A stretch of DNA of 49,793 bases from an uncultured Paracoccaceae bacterium (GCA_947503175.1 CANNCO010000007.1:1-49793), one strand, 5' to 3'. Counted from the first letter of the stretch, positions 1 through 10,036 are shown. Notes: generated by a model not told the origin, from the sequence alone. Made by a program: numbers and translations.

Positions 1-130
1 GCTCATGCACAGACCTCTGTGCAACCTCACGAATTCCTCCAAAACTGAAACAGTCCACACAGAAATGAGAGCGGGCGCGATGACATGATCCTGCTTTCGT
101 GAGAAAAGTCAGGTGTTTGGACCGACACCC

Positions 131-165
131 GCGAAAAGAACCGCCCCGACACGAATGCCGGGGCG
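131..165 (-). terminator. Rho-independent terminator of sat/cysC
   Basis: On the minus strand a 7-bp GC stem (arms 159-165 and 142-148) with a 10-nt loop is followed by a T-rich run (complement of 131-140). It lies about 40 nt beyond the sat/cysC stop codon. A second hairpin, with 8-bp arms at 192-199 and 206-213, has the stop codon itself in its loop. Confidence 0.7.
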
Positions 166-201
166 TCTTGGTCTGATCGTTGAAATCGGGGGTGGCCGGG
201 C

Positions 202-1908
202 CTATCCGGCCACAAGACCCATCTGCTCTAGCTTCAGGAGCACCTGATGAGCGCAATGATCCACCTCGACGTTTTCGGTGTCGAGCCGAAGCTCGGGCGT
301 TTCGGGGATGTCATAGGGGTCGGAGATGCCCGTGAACTCTTTGATCTTACCCTCACGCGCTAGCTTGTAGAGCCCCTTTCGGTCGCGGCGTTCGCATTCT
401 TCGATCGAGGTGGCCACATGGATTTCGACGAATGCGCCGAAGGCTTCCACATCCTCGCGCACGGCGCGCCGGGTCGTGGCATAGGGTGCGATCGGCGCGC
501 AGATGGCGATCCCACCGTTCTTGGTGATCTCGGAGGCGACGAAACCGATCCGCCGTATGTTGAGATCGCGGTGTTCCTTCGAGAAGCCGAGTTCTGATGA
601 CAGGTTCTTGCGGACGATATCGCCGTCGAGCAGGGTCACGGGGCGTCCGCCCATTTCCATCAGTTTGACCATGAGCGCGTTGGCGATGGTCGACTTGCCG
701 GAACCCGAGTAGCCGGTGAAGAAGACGGTAAAGCCCTGTTGCGCGCGGGGCGGGCGGGTGCGGCGCAGCTCGGCCACGACTTCGGGGAACGAGAACCATT
801 CGGGGATATCAAGCCCTTCGGACAGGCGACGGCGCAACTCGGTGCCGGAGATGTCGAGAACGGTCGTGTCCTGGGGCACCTCGTCCGAGGGATAGTATTG
901 CGCGCGCTCCTGCACATAGACCATGTGTTTGAAGTCGACCATTTCGAGGCCGATTTCCTTTTCATGTTCCTTGAAAAGGGTCTGCGCGTCGTAAGGGCCG
1001 TAGAAATCCTCGCCCTCCGAGTTCTTGCCAGGTCCTGCATGGTCGCGCCCGACGATCATATGGGTGCAGCCATGGTTGCGGCGGATGATGCCGTGCCAGA
1101 CGGCCTCGCGCGGGCCGCCCATGCGCATGGCGAGGTTCAGAAGGCTCATTGTCGTGGTGGCGGCTGGGTATTTATCGAGCACGGCCTCGTAACAGCGGAC
1201 GCGGGTGAAGTGATCGACGTCGCCCGGCTTGGTCATACCTACGACAGGGTGGATCAATAGGTTGGCCTGTGCTTCCCGGGCGGCGCGGAAGGTGAGTTCC
1301 TGATGCGCGCGGTGGAGCGGGTTGCGGGTCTGGAAGGCGACGATGCGCCGCCAGCCCAGCTTGCGGAAATAGGCGCGCAACTCGTTCGGCGTGTCCCGCC
1401 GCATCTTGAAGTCATAGTGCACCGGCTGCTGGATGCCGGTGACGGGGCCGCCCAGATAAACCGGGCCGGCAGTATTATGCAGGTAATTGACTGCCGGGTG
1501 TGCGCTGTCATCGGAGCCATAGACCTGTTCGGCCTCATGTGCCTTGTTCGGCATCCATTTGTCCGAGACCGACAGGATGGCGAGGATCACACCCTCCTGA
1601 TCGCGAAGCGCGATGTCCTGCCCCGGCTCGACGCTTTCCGCGAATGTCTCGGACACATCGAGCGTGATCGGCATCGGCCAGAGCGTGCCATCGGCCAGAC
1701 GCATCGTGTCGACAACGCTGTTATAGTCGTCTTCGGACAGGAATCCCTTAAGCGGGTTGAACCCGCCATTCATCAGAAGTTCCAGATCGCAGATCTGGCG
1801 TGGGGTCAGATCCCATGACGGAAGATCGCCAGCCTCTGCCTTGAGCTTTTGCGCGCTTTCATAGGAGACGTAAAGCTCGGGGATCGGGGCGTGGTTGGGG
1901 ATTTGCAT
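202..1908 (-). CDS. Bifunctional sulfate adenylyltransferase / adenylylsulfate kinase
   Basis: This 568-residue cytoplasmic enzyme activates sulfate in two steps: ATP plus sulfate to APS, then phosphorylation of APS to PAPS. The N-terminal two thirds is an ATP sulfurylase with the signature QTRNPLHRAH and the later GRDHAGPG motif. From about residue 390 an APS kinase domain follows, with the P-loop GYSGSGKS and the LDGD-x-R motif. The fusion is usual in Rhodobacterales, where it feeds cysteine synthesis and sulfation. The ATG at 1908 has AGGA eight bases upstream. It is followed by a terminator and no partner gene adjoins it, so it is probably monocistronic. Both active sites look intact. Confidence 0.96.
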   Translation of the reverse strand: MQIPNHAPIPELYVSYESAQKLKAEAGDLPSWDLTPRQICDLELLMNGGFNPLKGFLSEDDYNSVVDTMRLADGTLWPMPITLDVSETFAESVEPGQDIALRDQEGVILAILSVSDKWMPNKAHEAEQVYGSDDSAHPAVNYLHNTAGPVYLGGPVTGIQQPVHYDFKMRRDTPNELRAYFRKLGWRRIVAFQTRNPLHRAHQELTFRAAREAQANLLIHPVVGMTKPGDVDHFTRVRCYEAVLDKYPAATTTMSLLNLAMRMGGPREAVWHGIIRRNHGCTHMIVGRDHAGPGKNSEGEDFYGPYDAQTLFKEHEKEIGLEMVDFKHMVYVQERAQYYPSDEVPQDTTVLDISGTELRRRLSEGLDIPEWFSFPEVVAELRRTRPPRAQQGFTVFFTGYSGSGKSTIANALMVKLMEMGGRPVTLLDGDIVRKNLSSELGFSKEHRDLNIRRIGFVASEITKNGGIAICAPIAPYATTRRAVREDVEAFGAFVEIHVATSIEECERRDRKGLYKLAREGKIKEFTGISDPYDIPETPELRLDTENVEVDHCAHQVLLKLEQMGLVAG

Positions 1909-2068
1909 GTGGTGTCCTGCGATATGCGCATGTGTTGTGCGGCAGGTAGCGCGTGTGGTGTGGGGGATGCAAGCCTTGGCGAGTATGGCGGTCGGTTTCG
2001 CGGCAACGTCGCCGCCCGGGGGGCGATGGCTGTTTTGCGGGACTTTGCTGTCATTGGCTAGGCTTCTG

Positions 2069-2668
2069 TCAGCGTCCGCTCTCTAGATACTTGGCCACCG
2101 GCTGGTCGGTCCAGACCTGCACTTCGATGTATTTCTCGAATTTTCGTTTGTGATAACCCTCATACGTCTCATCCACATCGCCGTCTGGCAGTCCATGTTC
2201 CGCTACCACATTCGCCAGTTCATCCATGAAATAGACGCGCTCATGGTATGGTTCGAGGGGGTCAGGCGGCAAGCCGTAGTCAGGGCCGAGCCGCATTGCG
2301 ACAAAGCTGTCAGGATAGGTGAAACTTACAGCCTTCTTGGGCAACGACGGCCAATCGAGCTTCACAGTGTCAGGGTCTGGGTATAGTCCAGAAAACCATG
2401 CGCATTCTCCAAGAACGAAGTAGTGGGGAGACTGCCTTTCTGGCTCGCCTCCGCGTGCTTCGAAAAGGTCGCGGAGTTTGGCTTCAGTCCTGCGCCGAAA
2501 ATCCATATACAGCTTGCCGAACATGCGCTTGTAGCCTGGGTTATCTGCTCTGCGCTGTTTCAGGTTTTTGAGCACTTCGCTTAGTTCATCCGGCCCCAAA
2601 TCACTCAGATTTTGGAATGGACGGTCTACCTTAGAATGATAGTGCGTGATGACGTCAGGCAAAGTCAT
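2069..2668 (-). CDS. Hypothetical protein, low-GC orphan
   Basis: A 199-residue soluble protein that I do not recognise. It has no signal peptide or membrane segment. It is rich in charged and aromatic residues (PYHERVYFMDEL, YEGYHKRKFEKY). The codons use clearly more A and T than the flanking sat and trxB genes, which suggests recent horizontal acquisition. The ATG at 2668 has a modest GAGAAG ribosome site. A 160-base gap separates it from sat and 117 bases from trxB, so it probably has its own promoter. No toxin, phage or transferase motif is evident. The reading frame is long and uninterrupted, so I take it as a real gene of unknown role. Confidence 0.7.
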   Translation of the reverse strand: MTLPDVITHYHSKVDRPFQNLSDLGPDELSEVLKNLKQRRADNPGYKRMFGKLYMDFRRRTEAKLRDLFEARGGEPERQSPHYFVLGECAWFSGLYPDPDTVKLDWPSLPKKAVSFTYPDSFVAMRLGPDYGLPPDPLEPYHERVYFMDELANVVAEHGLPDGDVDETYEGYHKRKFEKYIEVQVWTDQPVAKYLESGR

Positions 2669-2785
2669 GGGCGTTCGCTTCTCAGTTTTTCCTTTCCTTT
2701 TAGCAGACGTTCAAACAACGCGCAGCATCGGTCAATATGGGCTCCAAGCGGACACTCGACGAACCAGCTCTTCTAATGACCCACG

Positions 2786-3907
<1,122 letters not shown>

Positions 3908-3911
3908 TCAC

Positions 3912-3957
3912 TTGCGAAATAATATTGCGCACGAGCGATAGTCGCCGTAAGTATCGC
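3912..3957. promoter_or_regulatory. Candidate Lrp/AsnC operator region (two dyads)
   Basis: Two inverted repeats lie just upstream of the lrp start. One is TGCG/CGCA around an AT-rich centre (3913-3916 and 3928-3931). The other is GCGATA/TATCGC, a perfect pair (3935-3940 and 3952-3957). AT-cored dyads fit Lrp/AsnC binding. Autoregulation, and possible control of trxB, is inference. Confidence 0.4.
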
Positions 3958-3979
3958 AAATAACCTGAAGGGGAGCAGC

Positions 3980-4480
3980 ATGGCGGGCCACAAGCTTGAT
4001 CAAATCGATCGCAAGATACTGGCCGAACTGCAAGCCGATGGTCGCATGACCAATGTCGAACTTGCGCGCCGCGTGGGTATTTCGGCGCCGCCCTGTCTGC
4101 GCCGGGTCCGGACGCTGGAGGAAGAGGGATTCATCAACGGCTATCATGCGCAGGTCAATGCCCGCGCGCTCGGGTTCGAGGTTCAGGTGTTCGCCATGGT
4201 CGGGCTGACCGGGCAGGCTGAGGCCGATCTGTCGGCCTTCGAGGATCAGTGCCGCGCATGGCCCTTGGTCCGCGAGTGCCACATGCTGAACGGCGAGGTC
4301 GATTTCGTCCTGAAGTGCGTGGCCCCCGACCTGTCGACCTTTCAGAGCTTCCTGACCGAAGAGCTGACGGCCGCGCCAAACGTGGCCAGCGTCAAGACAT
4401 CGCTGGTGATCCGGGGGGCGAAGGACGACCCGGGCGTTCCGTTCGATGTGCTTGAGGACCGGCTGGCGCGCAACGCCTGA
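3980..4480 (+). CDS. Lrp/AsnC family transcriptional regulator
   Basis: A 166-residue feast/famine regulator. Residues 1-60 form the helix-turn-helix (LDQIDRKILAEL, then NVELARRVGISAPPCLRRVR), and about 65-145 form the RAM ligand-binding domain. The start follows GGGGAG by five bases. Family members bind amino acids and assemble as octamers on AT-rich dyads. Two such dyads precede this gene, so it probably regulates itself. Divergence from trxB suggests a link to redox or amino-acid metabolism, but the target cannot be read from sequence. The length is typical and no key residue seems lost. Confidence 0.93.
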   Translation: MAGHKLDQIDRKILAELQADGRMTNVELARRVGISAPPCLRRVRTLEEEGFINGYHAQVNARALGFEVQVFAMVGLTGQAEADLSAFEDQCRAWPLVRECHMLNGEVDFVLKCVAPDLSTFQSFLTEELTAAPNVASVKTSLVIRGAKDDPGVPFDVLEDRLARNA

Positions 4481-4509
4481 ACCGGCCCTCGTCACTCACC
4501 GGCTTTGTC

Positions 4510-5316
4510 TCAGACGATTTCGTACTCGCCTTCCGCAGGGCTTTCAAAACGCGGCCACAGCACCCGACCAAAGCCCTGAAGCGTTGCCAGATAGGGGAAC
4601 ATCGACAGGAACGTCGCCCGCATCTCCTGGCTCATCGAGTAATGGGCATCGGGGCCGGGGTGATAGCTTTCAACCTCGATCCCGCCCGCGCGGATCACAT
4701 GGTGGCTGTCAAAGGCCAGATGATAGACGCGCACCGGCGATACCGGGTTCAGGGCGACGACACCAACGCCGTCTTCGAAGGTCGAGACAGGCGCAAGGGC
4801 GGCTTCGCAGCCCAGCGCATTGCGGATCGTGGGATCGCGGTTCAACAGACGAGCGGCGGGTCCGAAAGTCACATCGGTCATCGGGCGGCCAAGACCCAGC
4901 GCATCCGCGGTGACACGGTAAAGACGCTGCGGTTCGTCACCTGTCTGGGGTGCGCCGGGCACAAGGGTGATGGACCCGAGCCAGCGCAGCGTGGCCATGT
5001 TGCCCACTGCGGTTTCGATCTCCATCCCGGGAACAAGATCCTCGACAGCGACGGGACCTTCGGCGGTCGCGATGACGGCGCCGTGGGAGAAAGCGGAAAA
5101 CGCCTGCTCAAAGATCGGCAGCGCCGGGGCGATCCTGTTGAAGTCGTGGATCTGGCCGTCGTCATCGCTCCAGGTCACCTGATAGCGACGGGTCAGGGCA
5201 ACGGTGCGCGGGGCCGGTTTCGACGGATTGCGCGCTGCGTTAACGGTCCACGGTTTATGGCGGCGGGTAATGGTCGGTGTGCCGCTACGCAATGCGACGG
5301 CTTTAGGGGTACTCAT
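4510..5316 (-). CDS. Hint-domain protein (Hint_2 type) with altered nucleophile site
   Basis: A 268-residue protein. Residues 1-70 are a basic leader followed by a WSDDDG-containing segment. From about residue 72 there is a Hint_2 fold: IATAEGPVAVEDLVPG, then LRWLGS, and a C-terminal FDSHHVIRAGGIEVES block. Active Hint modules begin with Cys or Ser before the F-x-x-G-x-x-I-A-T stretch. Here that position appears to be Ala75, so autoprocessing is doubtful. The HH pair is kept. Such proteins are numerous in Rhodobacterales, and their role is poorly known. The ATG at 5316 has GGAAGG upstream. It stands alone, convergent with lrp. Confidence 0.8.
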   Translation of the reverse strand: MSTPKAVALRSGTPTITRRHKPWTVNAARNPSKPAPRTVALTRRYQVTWSDDDGQIHDFNRIAPALPIFEQAFSAFSHGAVIATAEGPVAVEDLVPGMEIETAVGNMATLRWLGSITLVPGAPQTGDEPQRLYRVTADALGLGRPMTDVTFGPAARLLNRDPTIRNALGCEAALAPVSTFEDGVGVVALNPVSPVRVYHLAFDSHHVIRAGGIEVESYHPGPDAHYSMSQEMRATFLSMFPYLATLQGFGRVLWPRFESPAEGEYEIV

Positions 5317-5353
5317 GCGATCAGCCTTCCGGTCTGGTCACATCTGCATCGGC

Positions 5354-5409
5354 CCCCACCGAATTAGATCTAGCAGAATGACTGGTTACTTTACTTGTCT
5401 ACGGTGGGG
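5354..5409. repeat. 8-bp inverted repeat in the Hint gene leader
   Basis: CCCCACCG at 5354-5361 and its exact complement at 5402-5409 flank a 40-base AT-rich spacer, 38 bases upstream of the Hint gene start. It could fold in the mRNA leader or mark an operator. This is seen only as sequence. Confidence 0.35.
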
Positions 5410-5551
5410 ACGATGCCCTTAAGTAAACGCCTTTGTCAAAGATTTCCGCCTATTCGTCGTCTGTGATCCGTTAATCATATGTTTACCTAACGCTTTGTTT
5501 CACACGCTTGGACGATGGCACCTGATTGTCGGATTGAAGCCCGAATCGTCA

Positions 5552-5580
5552 CAAAAAAGGCGGCCTTCGAAAAGGCCGCC
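5552..5580 (-). terminator. Strong rho-independent terminator (minus strand)
   Basis: A perfect 9-bp stem (arms 5559-5567 and 5572-5580) with a tetraloop is followed on the minus strand by six T residues (5553-5558). It sits 29 bases past the stop of the small ORF at 5610-5771. This implies a discrete minus-strand transcript ending here. Confidence 0.85.
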
Positions 5581-5609
5581 GAAGAAGTTGAACACGAGGA
5601 GGGTTGTTA

Positions 5610-5771
5610 TCAGGCCTGTACGATCCGCGGGTAGGAACGCCGTTGGGCCGGCTGTATTTGAGTGGGTTTCCTGCGCACACCCCTTTGCCAGGGCATCGGA
5701 TGCGTCAGTGTCTCGGACCGTTTCAGTGCCGAGGTAATCCAGCGTTTCCGGAGCTTTATCGTAAGCTGCAT
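5610..5771 (-). CDS. Small basic protein, unknown
   Basis: A 53-residue ORF starting MQLTIKLRKRW and ending YPRIVQA, unusually rich in Arg and Lys. The ATG at 5771 has AAGGA six bases upstream, and a strong terminator begins 29 bases after the stop, so something here is transcribed. I recognise no family; it is not a DUF1127 protein. The region 5772-6095 upstream holds AT-rich patches that could serve as a promoter. The alternative is that the transcript is a small RNA and the ORF is incidental. A longer frame covering 5500-6006 runs through the terminator and is not credible. Confidence 0.4.
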   Translation of the reverse strand: MQLTIKLRKRWITSALKRSETLTHPMPWQRGVRRKPTQIQPAQRRSYPRIVQA

Positions 5772-6095
5772 GATCTGTCCTTCGGTCGTCGCGCGCAAGG
5801 CGCATCTTGGTCTGCCTCAATCGCCGGATCATGCCCGGCTTGTTCTTCAAAGGTCGGGGGGCAATGCGGCGGGGGTAGGGCGACTGCAAAAGTCTCTTCG
5901 ACCCCAGTGCGTTAACCCTTTGCCGACCTGGCATCTCGCCAGCTTCGTGCCCGGATGTGGTTAATAACGTGTTGAAAAACAGGCAATTACTCGTATTGAG
6001 CAACAATCATCCGTTTCTTTATCAAACTGTTTCCCGCTCTTGCGAATCTGCGGTGAAATCGAGCGTTGCCACAATCCCGCCATAGTTTGCGCCGG
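5772..6095. other. Intergenic region between pgeF and the small ORF
   Basis: 324 bases with no convincing gene. The part from about 5960 to 6030 is AT-rich (GGTTAATAACG, TTTCTTTATCAAAC) and is the likeliest promoter area for the minus-strand unit ending at 5552. No hairpin terminator is obvious directly after pgeF. Confidence 0.35.
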
Positions 6096-6854
6096 TCAGA
6101 GGCGAATCACCGAGATCAAACGGCCATAGTCCGCCTCGCGTTTGTGGGTGGCCCGGCGATAGGAATAGAACCGCTGCGGATCGGAGTAGGTACAGTGCTG
6201 CGTCCACTCGGCATGGCCGACACCCGCCTGCCGGAGGCGGTGCAGCCCGTAGGCCGGAAGATCGAACATTGCGCGGTCGCCATTTCCGCCGGCGAAGAAA
6301 CGGGCGTTTTCGTGGTCTTCGTCCAGAAAGCTCTCCAGGAACTCAGGTCCGACCTCATAGCTGCGCTGGCTGATCGTCGGCCCAATCACTGCGGTGATCC
6401 TGTCGCGCGCGGCGCCCAGAGTCTCCATCGCTTCGACCGCCGCCTCGAGTACACCGTTCTGGGCGCCTTTCCATCCGGCATGGGCCGCGCCGATCACGCC
6501 TGCCTTCCGGTCGGCGAACAGGACGGGCTGGCAATCGGCGGTCAGAATGGCAAGCGCGAGGCCCGGCGTGGCCGTCACGAGCGCATCGGCGCGCGGTGGT
6601 TTTCCTTTTGTTGGCGCGGTGACCGTCGCCACATCGGCGGAGTGGACTTGATTGACTGTCACCAGATGGGACAGATCGACTCCCATCGCCTTGGCCACCC
6701 GGGTGCGGTTGATCGCCACCATGTCGGATTGGTCGGAGGATCCAAGCCCGCAGTTCAGCCCCGCGAAGACACCAGAGGATGCACCGCCTTTCCTTGTAAA
6801 AAAGCCGTGCCGTACGCCGTCGAGCACCGGAGTCGTCAGGATCTCCAGTGTCAT
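6096..6854 (-). CDS. pgeF: Laccase-domain protein, peptidoglycan editing factor family
   Basis: A 252-residue YfiH/PgeF protein. The metal/active-site triad is visible as H71 (NQVHS), C108 (TADCQP) and H125 (HAGWKG). Family members were first called polyphenol oxidases. They are now linked to purine nucleoside phosphorolysis and, in E. coli, to removing wrongly made L-Ser peptidoglycan precursors. The start ATG overlaps the midA stop by four bases, so it is translationally coupled as the last gene of lgt-midA-pgeF. Length and motifs are normal. The substrate in this organism is inference. Confidence 0.93.
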   Translation of the reverse strand: MTLEILTTPVLDGVRHGFFTRKGGASSGVFAGLNCGLGSSDQSDMVAINRTRVAKAMGVDLSHLVTVNQVHSADVATVTAPTKGKPPRADALVTATPGLALAILTADCQPVLFADRKAGVIGAAHAGWKGAQNGVLEAAVEAMETLGAARDRITAVIGPTISQRSYEVGPEFLESFLDEDHENARFFAGGNGDRAMFDLPAYGLHRLRQAGVGHAEWTQHCTYSDPQRFYSYRRATHKREADYGRLISVIRL

Positions 6855-7918
6855 GGCGCAAGACCCGGTGGGGGTGCGGTATCTGCGGGATGAATGGACA
6901 TGACTTTGAACAGGTTTCCCATTTCATCGGGGTGGGTCAACCGGCGATGTGCCGCGATGTGGGCTTCAAGCGCTGTGCCGCCCAGTCTTTCGGCAAGCGC
7001 GTGGGCCCGGTCGGTGATGCCAATGCGCTCGAGGAATACGCCCTGGGGTGTCAGTCGGCTGTGGGCTGCTCCGGCAGTGCGCGCGGCGTGGGCCAGTGCC
7101 GCGAAATCCACATGTGCGGTCAGATCAGCGTTGCCCGGGTCGGCGAGGGGGTCAGTCCGGTCGTGATCCGAAAGTGCCTGAAGCGTGTCGCCCAGTGAGT
7201 GCCAGTCGCCGTAGTCGATGATGAGCGCGGCGCCGCCGTGGGTCGCGATGCGTGTTGCGATTTCGGATGTGGCGCTGGCAGCGGGGGCAGACACCTCGAT
7301 GATGTCGCCGTCATTCGTGTCGTCCAGCCGGTCTTGCAACTCCGACAAGGGGGCGGTGGGCGACCATCCGAAGGTGAGCGAGCCATCATCGGCAAGGCCC
7401 ACCATCCGTTCCGACCACCCGGCTCCGTCACGCCGGAACTGGCGGATCGGAAGGGCGTCGAAGAACTCGTTGGCAATCAGGAACAGGGGCGCGTCGGGCA
7501 GGGTCGCCATGCTGTCATGCCAGGTCGCGTCGCCCAAGGTCCCTGCCTGACGAGCGCGGAGGACGGGCGAGGTTTCGATCAGGTGCAGGTCTGCTGCATC
7601 GTGAAAGCCGGACACCTTTTGTGTGGCCCGCAGCAGATCGGCCATCAGCGTGCCGCGCCCGGGCCCCGCCTCGGCCAGCGTGAACCGCCGGGGCACGCCC
7701 TGATCCACCCATGTCTGCGCAAGGGTCAGACCGATGAGTTCTCCGAACATCTGGCTGACTTCGGGGGCAGTGGTGAAATCGCCTGAAGCCCCCAGCGGGT
7801 CGCGTGTGGAATAGTAGCCAAGGGTCGGGTGGCCCAGCGCATTGACCATATATTCAGCAAGGGTAATCGGGCCGGTTGCGGCGATGCGGATGGCAAGCTG
7901 GGCGGCCAGCCCCGTCAC
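6851..7918 (-). CDS. Class I SAM methyltransferase, MidA/NDUFAF7 family
   Basis: A 355-residue protein of the DUF185/MidA family. The SAM-binding motif EAGPGRGTL lies near residue 85, preceded by the family hallmark region [18 protein letters not shown]. The eukaryotic homologue NDUFAF7 methylates an arginine of a complex I subunit during assembly. A similar role here is plausible, but I infer it. The ATG overlaps the end of lgt by four bases and the stop overlaps pgeF, giving a tight three-gene operon. That order is widespread in Rhodobacterales. Confidence 0.9.
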   Translation of the reverse strand: MTGLAAQLAIRIAATGPITLAEYMVNALGHPTLGYYSTRDPLGASGDFTTAPEVSQMFGELIGLTLAQTWVDQGVPRRFTLAEAGPGRGTLMADLLRATQKVSGFHDAADLHLIETSPVLRARQAGTLGDATWHDSMATLPDAPLFLIANEFFDALPIRQFRRDGAGWSERMVGLADDGSLTFGWSPTAPLSELQDRLDDTNDGDIIEVSAPAASATSEIATRIATHGGAALIIDYGDWHSLGDTLQALSDHDRTDPLADPGNADLTAHVDFAALAHAARTAGAAHSRLTPQGVFLERIGITDRAHALAERLGGTALEAHIAAHRRLTHPDEMGNLFKVMSIHPADTAPPPGLAP

Positions 7919-8799
7919 GCCCGCCGCCGTGCCCAGAGGATCATCGCGATCCCCGCCAGAAGCATGGGCAGCGACAGGATCTGCCCCATGGTCAGCTCCG
8001 CCTCGCCCAAACGAATGACGTGGCCCAAGGGATTGTCCGCCGTGATGAACTGCTCATCAGCCTGACGGAAGAATTCGACGATGAAGCGCGCCAGACCGTA
8101 ACCGGCCAGAAAAACGCCGGTCAGGGTGCCGGGGCGCTTCAGTCCGCCAGCGCGGAACGCGAGATAAAGAAGAACCAGTGCGAGAAGCAGCCCCTCAAGC
8201 CCGGCCTGATAAAGCTGCGACGGATGGCGGGCGCAGAGCCCGATCACACCAGGGCAATCCTGTGCGGCGGTACCCGGAAAGACCACACCCCACGGCATCT
8301 CGGTGGGCCTGCCCCAAAGCTCGCCGTTGATGAAGTTCGCGATCCGGCCCAGCATCAGCCCGAACGGTGTGGCGACGGCCAGCATATCCGCGGTGGGCAT
8401 CAGAGGGATCGCGTTGCGGCGGCAAAAGAGGATCGCGGCAATTGCGACGCCGAGCATACCGCCATGAAAGGACATACCACCCTGCCAGATATAGAGAATC
8501 TCGACGGGGTGGCTGAGGTAATAGGCGGGCTGATAGAACAGGACGAAGCCCAGTCGGCCCCCCAGGATGATGCCCAGGACGAGCCAGGTAACGAAGTCTT
8601 CAAGCCTGGCCGAGGGCATCGGCGGCGTGTCGTCTCGCCAGAGCGCGGGCCGGTTCAGCGCCGTGCGCGCAATCCACCAGCCCAGCGCGATCCCCACGAT
8701 ATAGGCCAGTGCGTAATAGCGCAGCGCCAGCGTCATGCCGAAAAGCTCGATCGAAATCAGGTCGGGCCCGATATCGGGGAAGGGAAGCGCAAACACCAT
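7915..8799 (-). CDS. lgt: Prolipoprotein diacylglyceryl transferase
   Basis: A 294-residue inner-membrane enzyme that moves diacylglyceryl from phosphatidylglycerol to the lipobox cysteine, the first step of lipoprotein maturation. It has about seven membrane segments. The Lgt signature [14 protein letters not shown] is present, as are [12 protein letters not shown] and the FHGG motif. I start at ATG 8799 ([12 protein letters not shown]) because family alignment begins there; the frame is open for 129 more codons, but these overlap the divergent UbiK-type gene. It is the first gene of the lgt-midA-pgeF operon. Confidence 0.95.
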   Translation of the reverse strand: MVFALPFPDIGPDLISIELFGMTLALRYYALAYIVGIALGWWIARTALNRPALWRDDTPPMPSARLEDFVTWLVLGIILGGRLGFVLFYQPAYYLSHPVEILYIWQGGMSFHGGMLGVAIAAILFCRRNAIPLMPTADMLAVATPFGLMLGRIANFINGELWGRPTEMPWGVVFPGTAAQDCPGVIGLCARHPSQLYQAGLEGLLLALVLLYLAFRAGGLKRPGTLTGVFLAGYGLARFIVEFFRQADEQFITADNPLGHVIRLGEAELTMGQILSLPMLLAGIAMILWARRRA

Positions 8800-8892
8800 G
8801 GCCGGGTGGTTCGCGCGGCAGCGCGGGGAAGTCAACCTTGCGGCGACGGGTTCGGGGACCATATAGAAAGGGAACGGACTACGGAGGCTGTT

Positions 8893-9153
8893 ATGCAAAG
8901 CCGCAACAAGATACTCGACGATGTCTCGCAACTCATGACGAACGCCATGGGCGTGGCCCAGGGCGCGCGCGAAGAGGCGGAAACGGCCATGAAGAGCCTT
9001 GTTGACCGATGGCTGGCCGATCGCGATTTCGTGACCCGCGAAGAGTTCGACGCGGTGCGTGCGATGGCGCAGAAAGCCCGCGAAGAAAACGAAGCGCTGA
9101 AAGTCCGGCTGGACGCGCTTGAGGCAAAGCCCAAGCCCGCGGCAAAGAAATAA
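8893..9153 (+). CDS. BMFP/UbiK family accessory factor
   Basis: An 86-residue helical protein ([15 protein letters not shown]...). Its C-terminal half is a coiled coil ([19 protein letters not shown]), followed by a Lys/Pro/Ala tail. This is the BMFP (YqiC/UbiK) family. In E. coli UbiK forms trimers and helps the ubiquinone biosynthesis complex; family members also bind membranes. GGAGG lies six bases before ATG 8893. It is divergent from lgt across 93 bases, so the two probably share a promoter region. An upstream extension of the same frame overlaps lgt on the other strand and is not used. Confidence 0.85.
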   Translation: MQSRNKILDDVSQLMTNAMGVAQGAREEAETAMKSLVDRWLADRDFVTREEFDAVRAMAQKAREENEALKVRLDALEAKPKPAAKK

Positions 9154-9428
9154 TCTCGCAGCCCTGACGATGGGCTGCCCTGCCACCGGATCCCAGATTG
9201 TCGAATGATGCCCGAGCGATCGGGTGCGTTCCGCTTTGTGCGCCGACCGGTGCGCAGGCCGACACCACGGGTTTGTTTGGGGAGTTAACCATTTTTCGGG
9301 TTTACAGGTGCCCTATTTGCGACCACCATATGTTGTGAGAGGTCGGGCGAGCGACCCAGCCTCTTGAGCAGGCACCAATGTCTAGTGGGCCGGTAACAGG
9401 CTCCAGGCAGCAACCCATGAGGCCGAGC

Positions 9429-9929
9429 ATGTCGCTTTCCGAGCAGTTTCTGACCGAAGACATTCATCCTATCGATATCGTTGAACATATCGCCGAGCAC
9501 CATGATTGGGAGTTCGACCGCGTTGCCGACGATCAGATTGCCATGGCCGTGGAGGGCCAGTGGCGGACCTATTCGATCACGCTCGCATGGTCGCATTACG
9601 ATGAAACGCTGCGGCTGATCTGTACCTTTGAAATGGAACCGCCGGAAGAGCGGATGGCAGAGGTCTACGAGACGCTGAACCGAACGAACGATATGTGCTG
9701 GGCGGGGGCGTTCACCTATTGGGATGCGCAGAAGCTGATGGTCTGGCGTTATGGACTTGTTCTTGCAGGTGGACAGGCGGCCAGCCCGGAACAGATCGAC
9801 ACGCTGATCGCCACCGCGGTGATGTCGGCAGAGCGGTTCTATCCGGCATTTCAGCTTGTGGCATGGGGCGACCGGACCCCCGCAGATGCGATGCAGATCG
9901 CCATTTCCGAGGCCTACGGGCGCGCCTGA
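9429..9929 (+). CDS. YbjN domain-containing protein
   Basis: A 166-residue soluble protein of the YbjN family, which has a type III secretion chaperone-like fold and uncertain biochemical function. It shows DDQIAMAVEGQWRTYSITLAWS, then CTFEMEPPEERMAEVYETLNRTN and a WDAQKLMVWRYGL block. I choose ATG 9429, with GAGG seven bases upstream, over ATG 9378, which would add 17 residues behind a weak site. A strong terminator follows, so the gene is a single transcript. In enterobacteria YbjN affects stress responses; that is not shown here. Confidence 0.82.
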   Translation: MSLSEQFLTEDIHPIDIVEHIAEHHDWEFDRVADDQIAMAVEGQWRTYSITLAWSHYDETLRLICTFEMEPPEERMAEVYETLNRTNDMCWAGAFTYWDAQKLMVWRYGLVLAGGQAASPEQIDTLIATAVMSAERFYPAFQLVAWGDRTPADAMQIAISEAYGRA

Positions 9930-9947
9930 CAACGGATGACAGTGAAG

Positions 9948-9990
9948 AAAGGCCCGTCCCTGTGGTTGCAGGGGCGGGCCTTTTTATATT
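9948..9990 (+). terminator. Rho-independent terminator after the YbjN gene
   Basis: A long GC stem with one internal mismatch (left arm 9948-9962, right arm 9969-9983) and a six-base loop runs into a T-rich tract. It separates the YbjN gene from proC. Confidence 0.85.
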
Positions 9991-10036
9991 TTGTGCCCGC
10001 CAACGGACGGAGTTGACCGGATGAGGCGGGGAAGCA

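Noticed and set aside
5500-6006. A 168-codon minus-strand frame
   Set aside because: It runs through the perfect terminator at 5552-5580, so it cannot be a normal gene; the shorter internal ORF with its own ribosome site was preferred.
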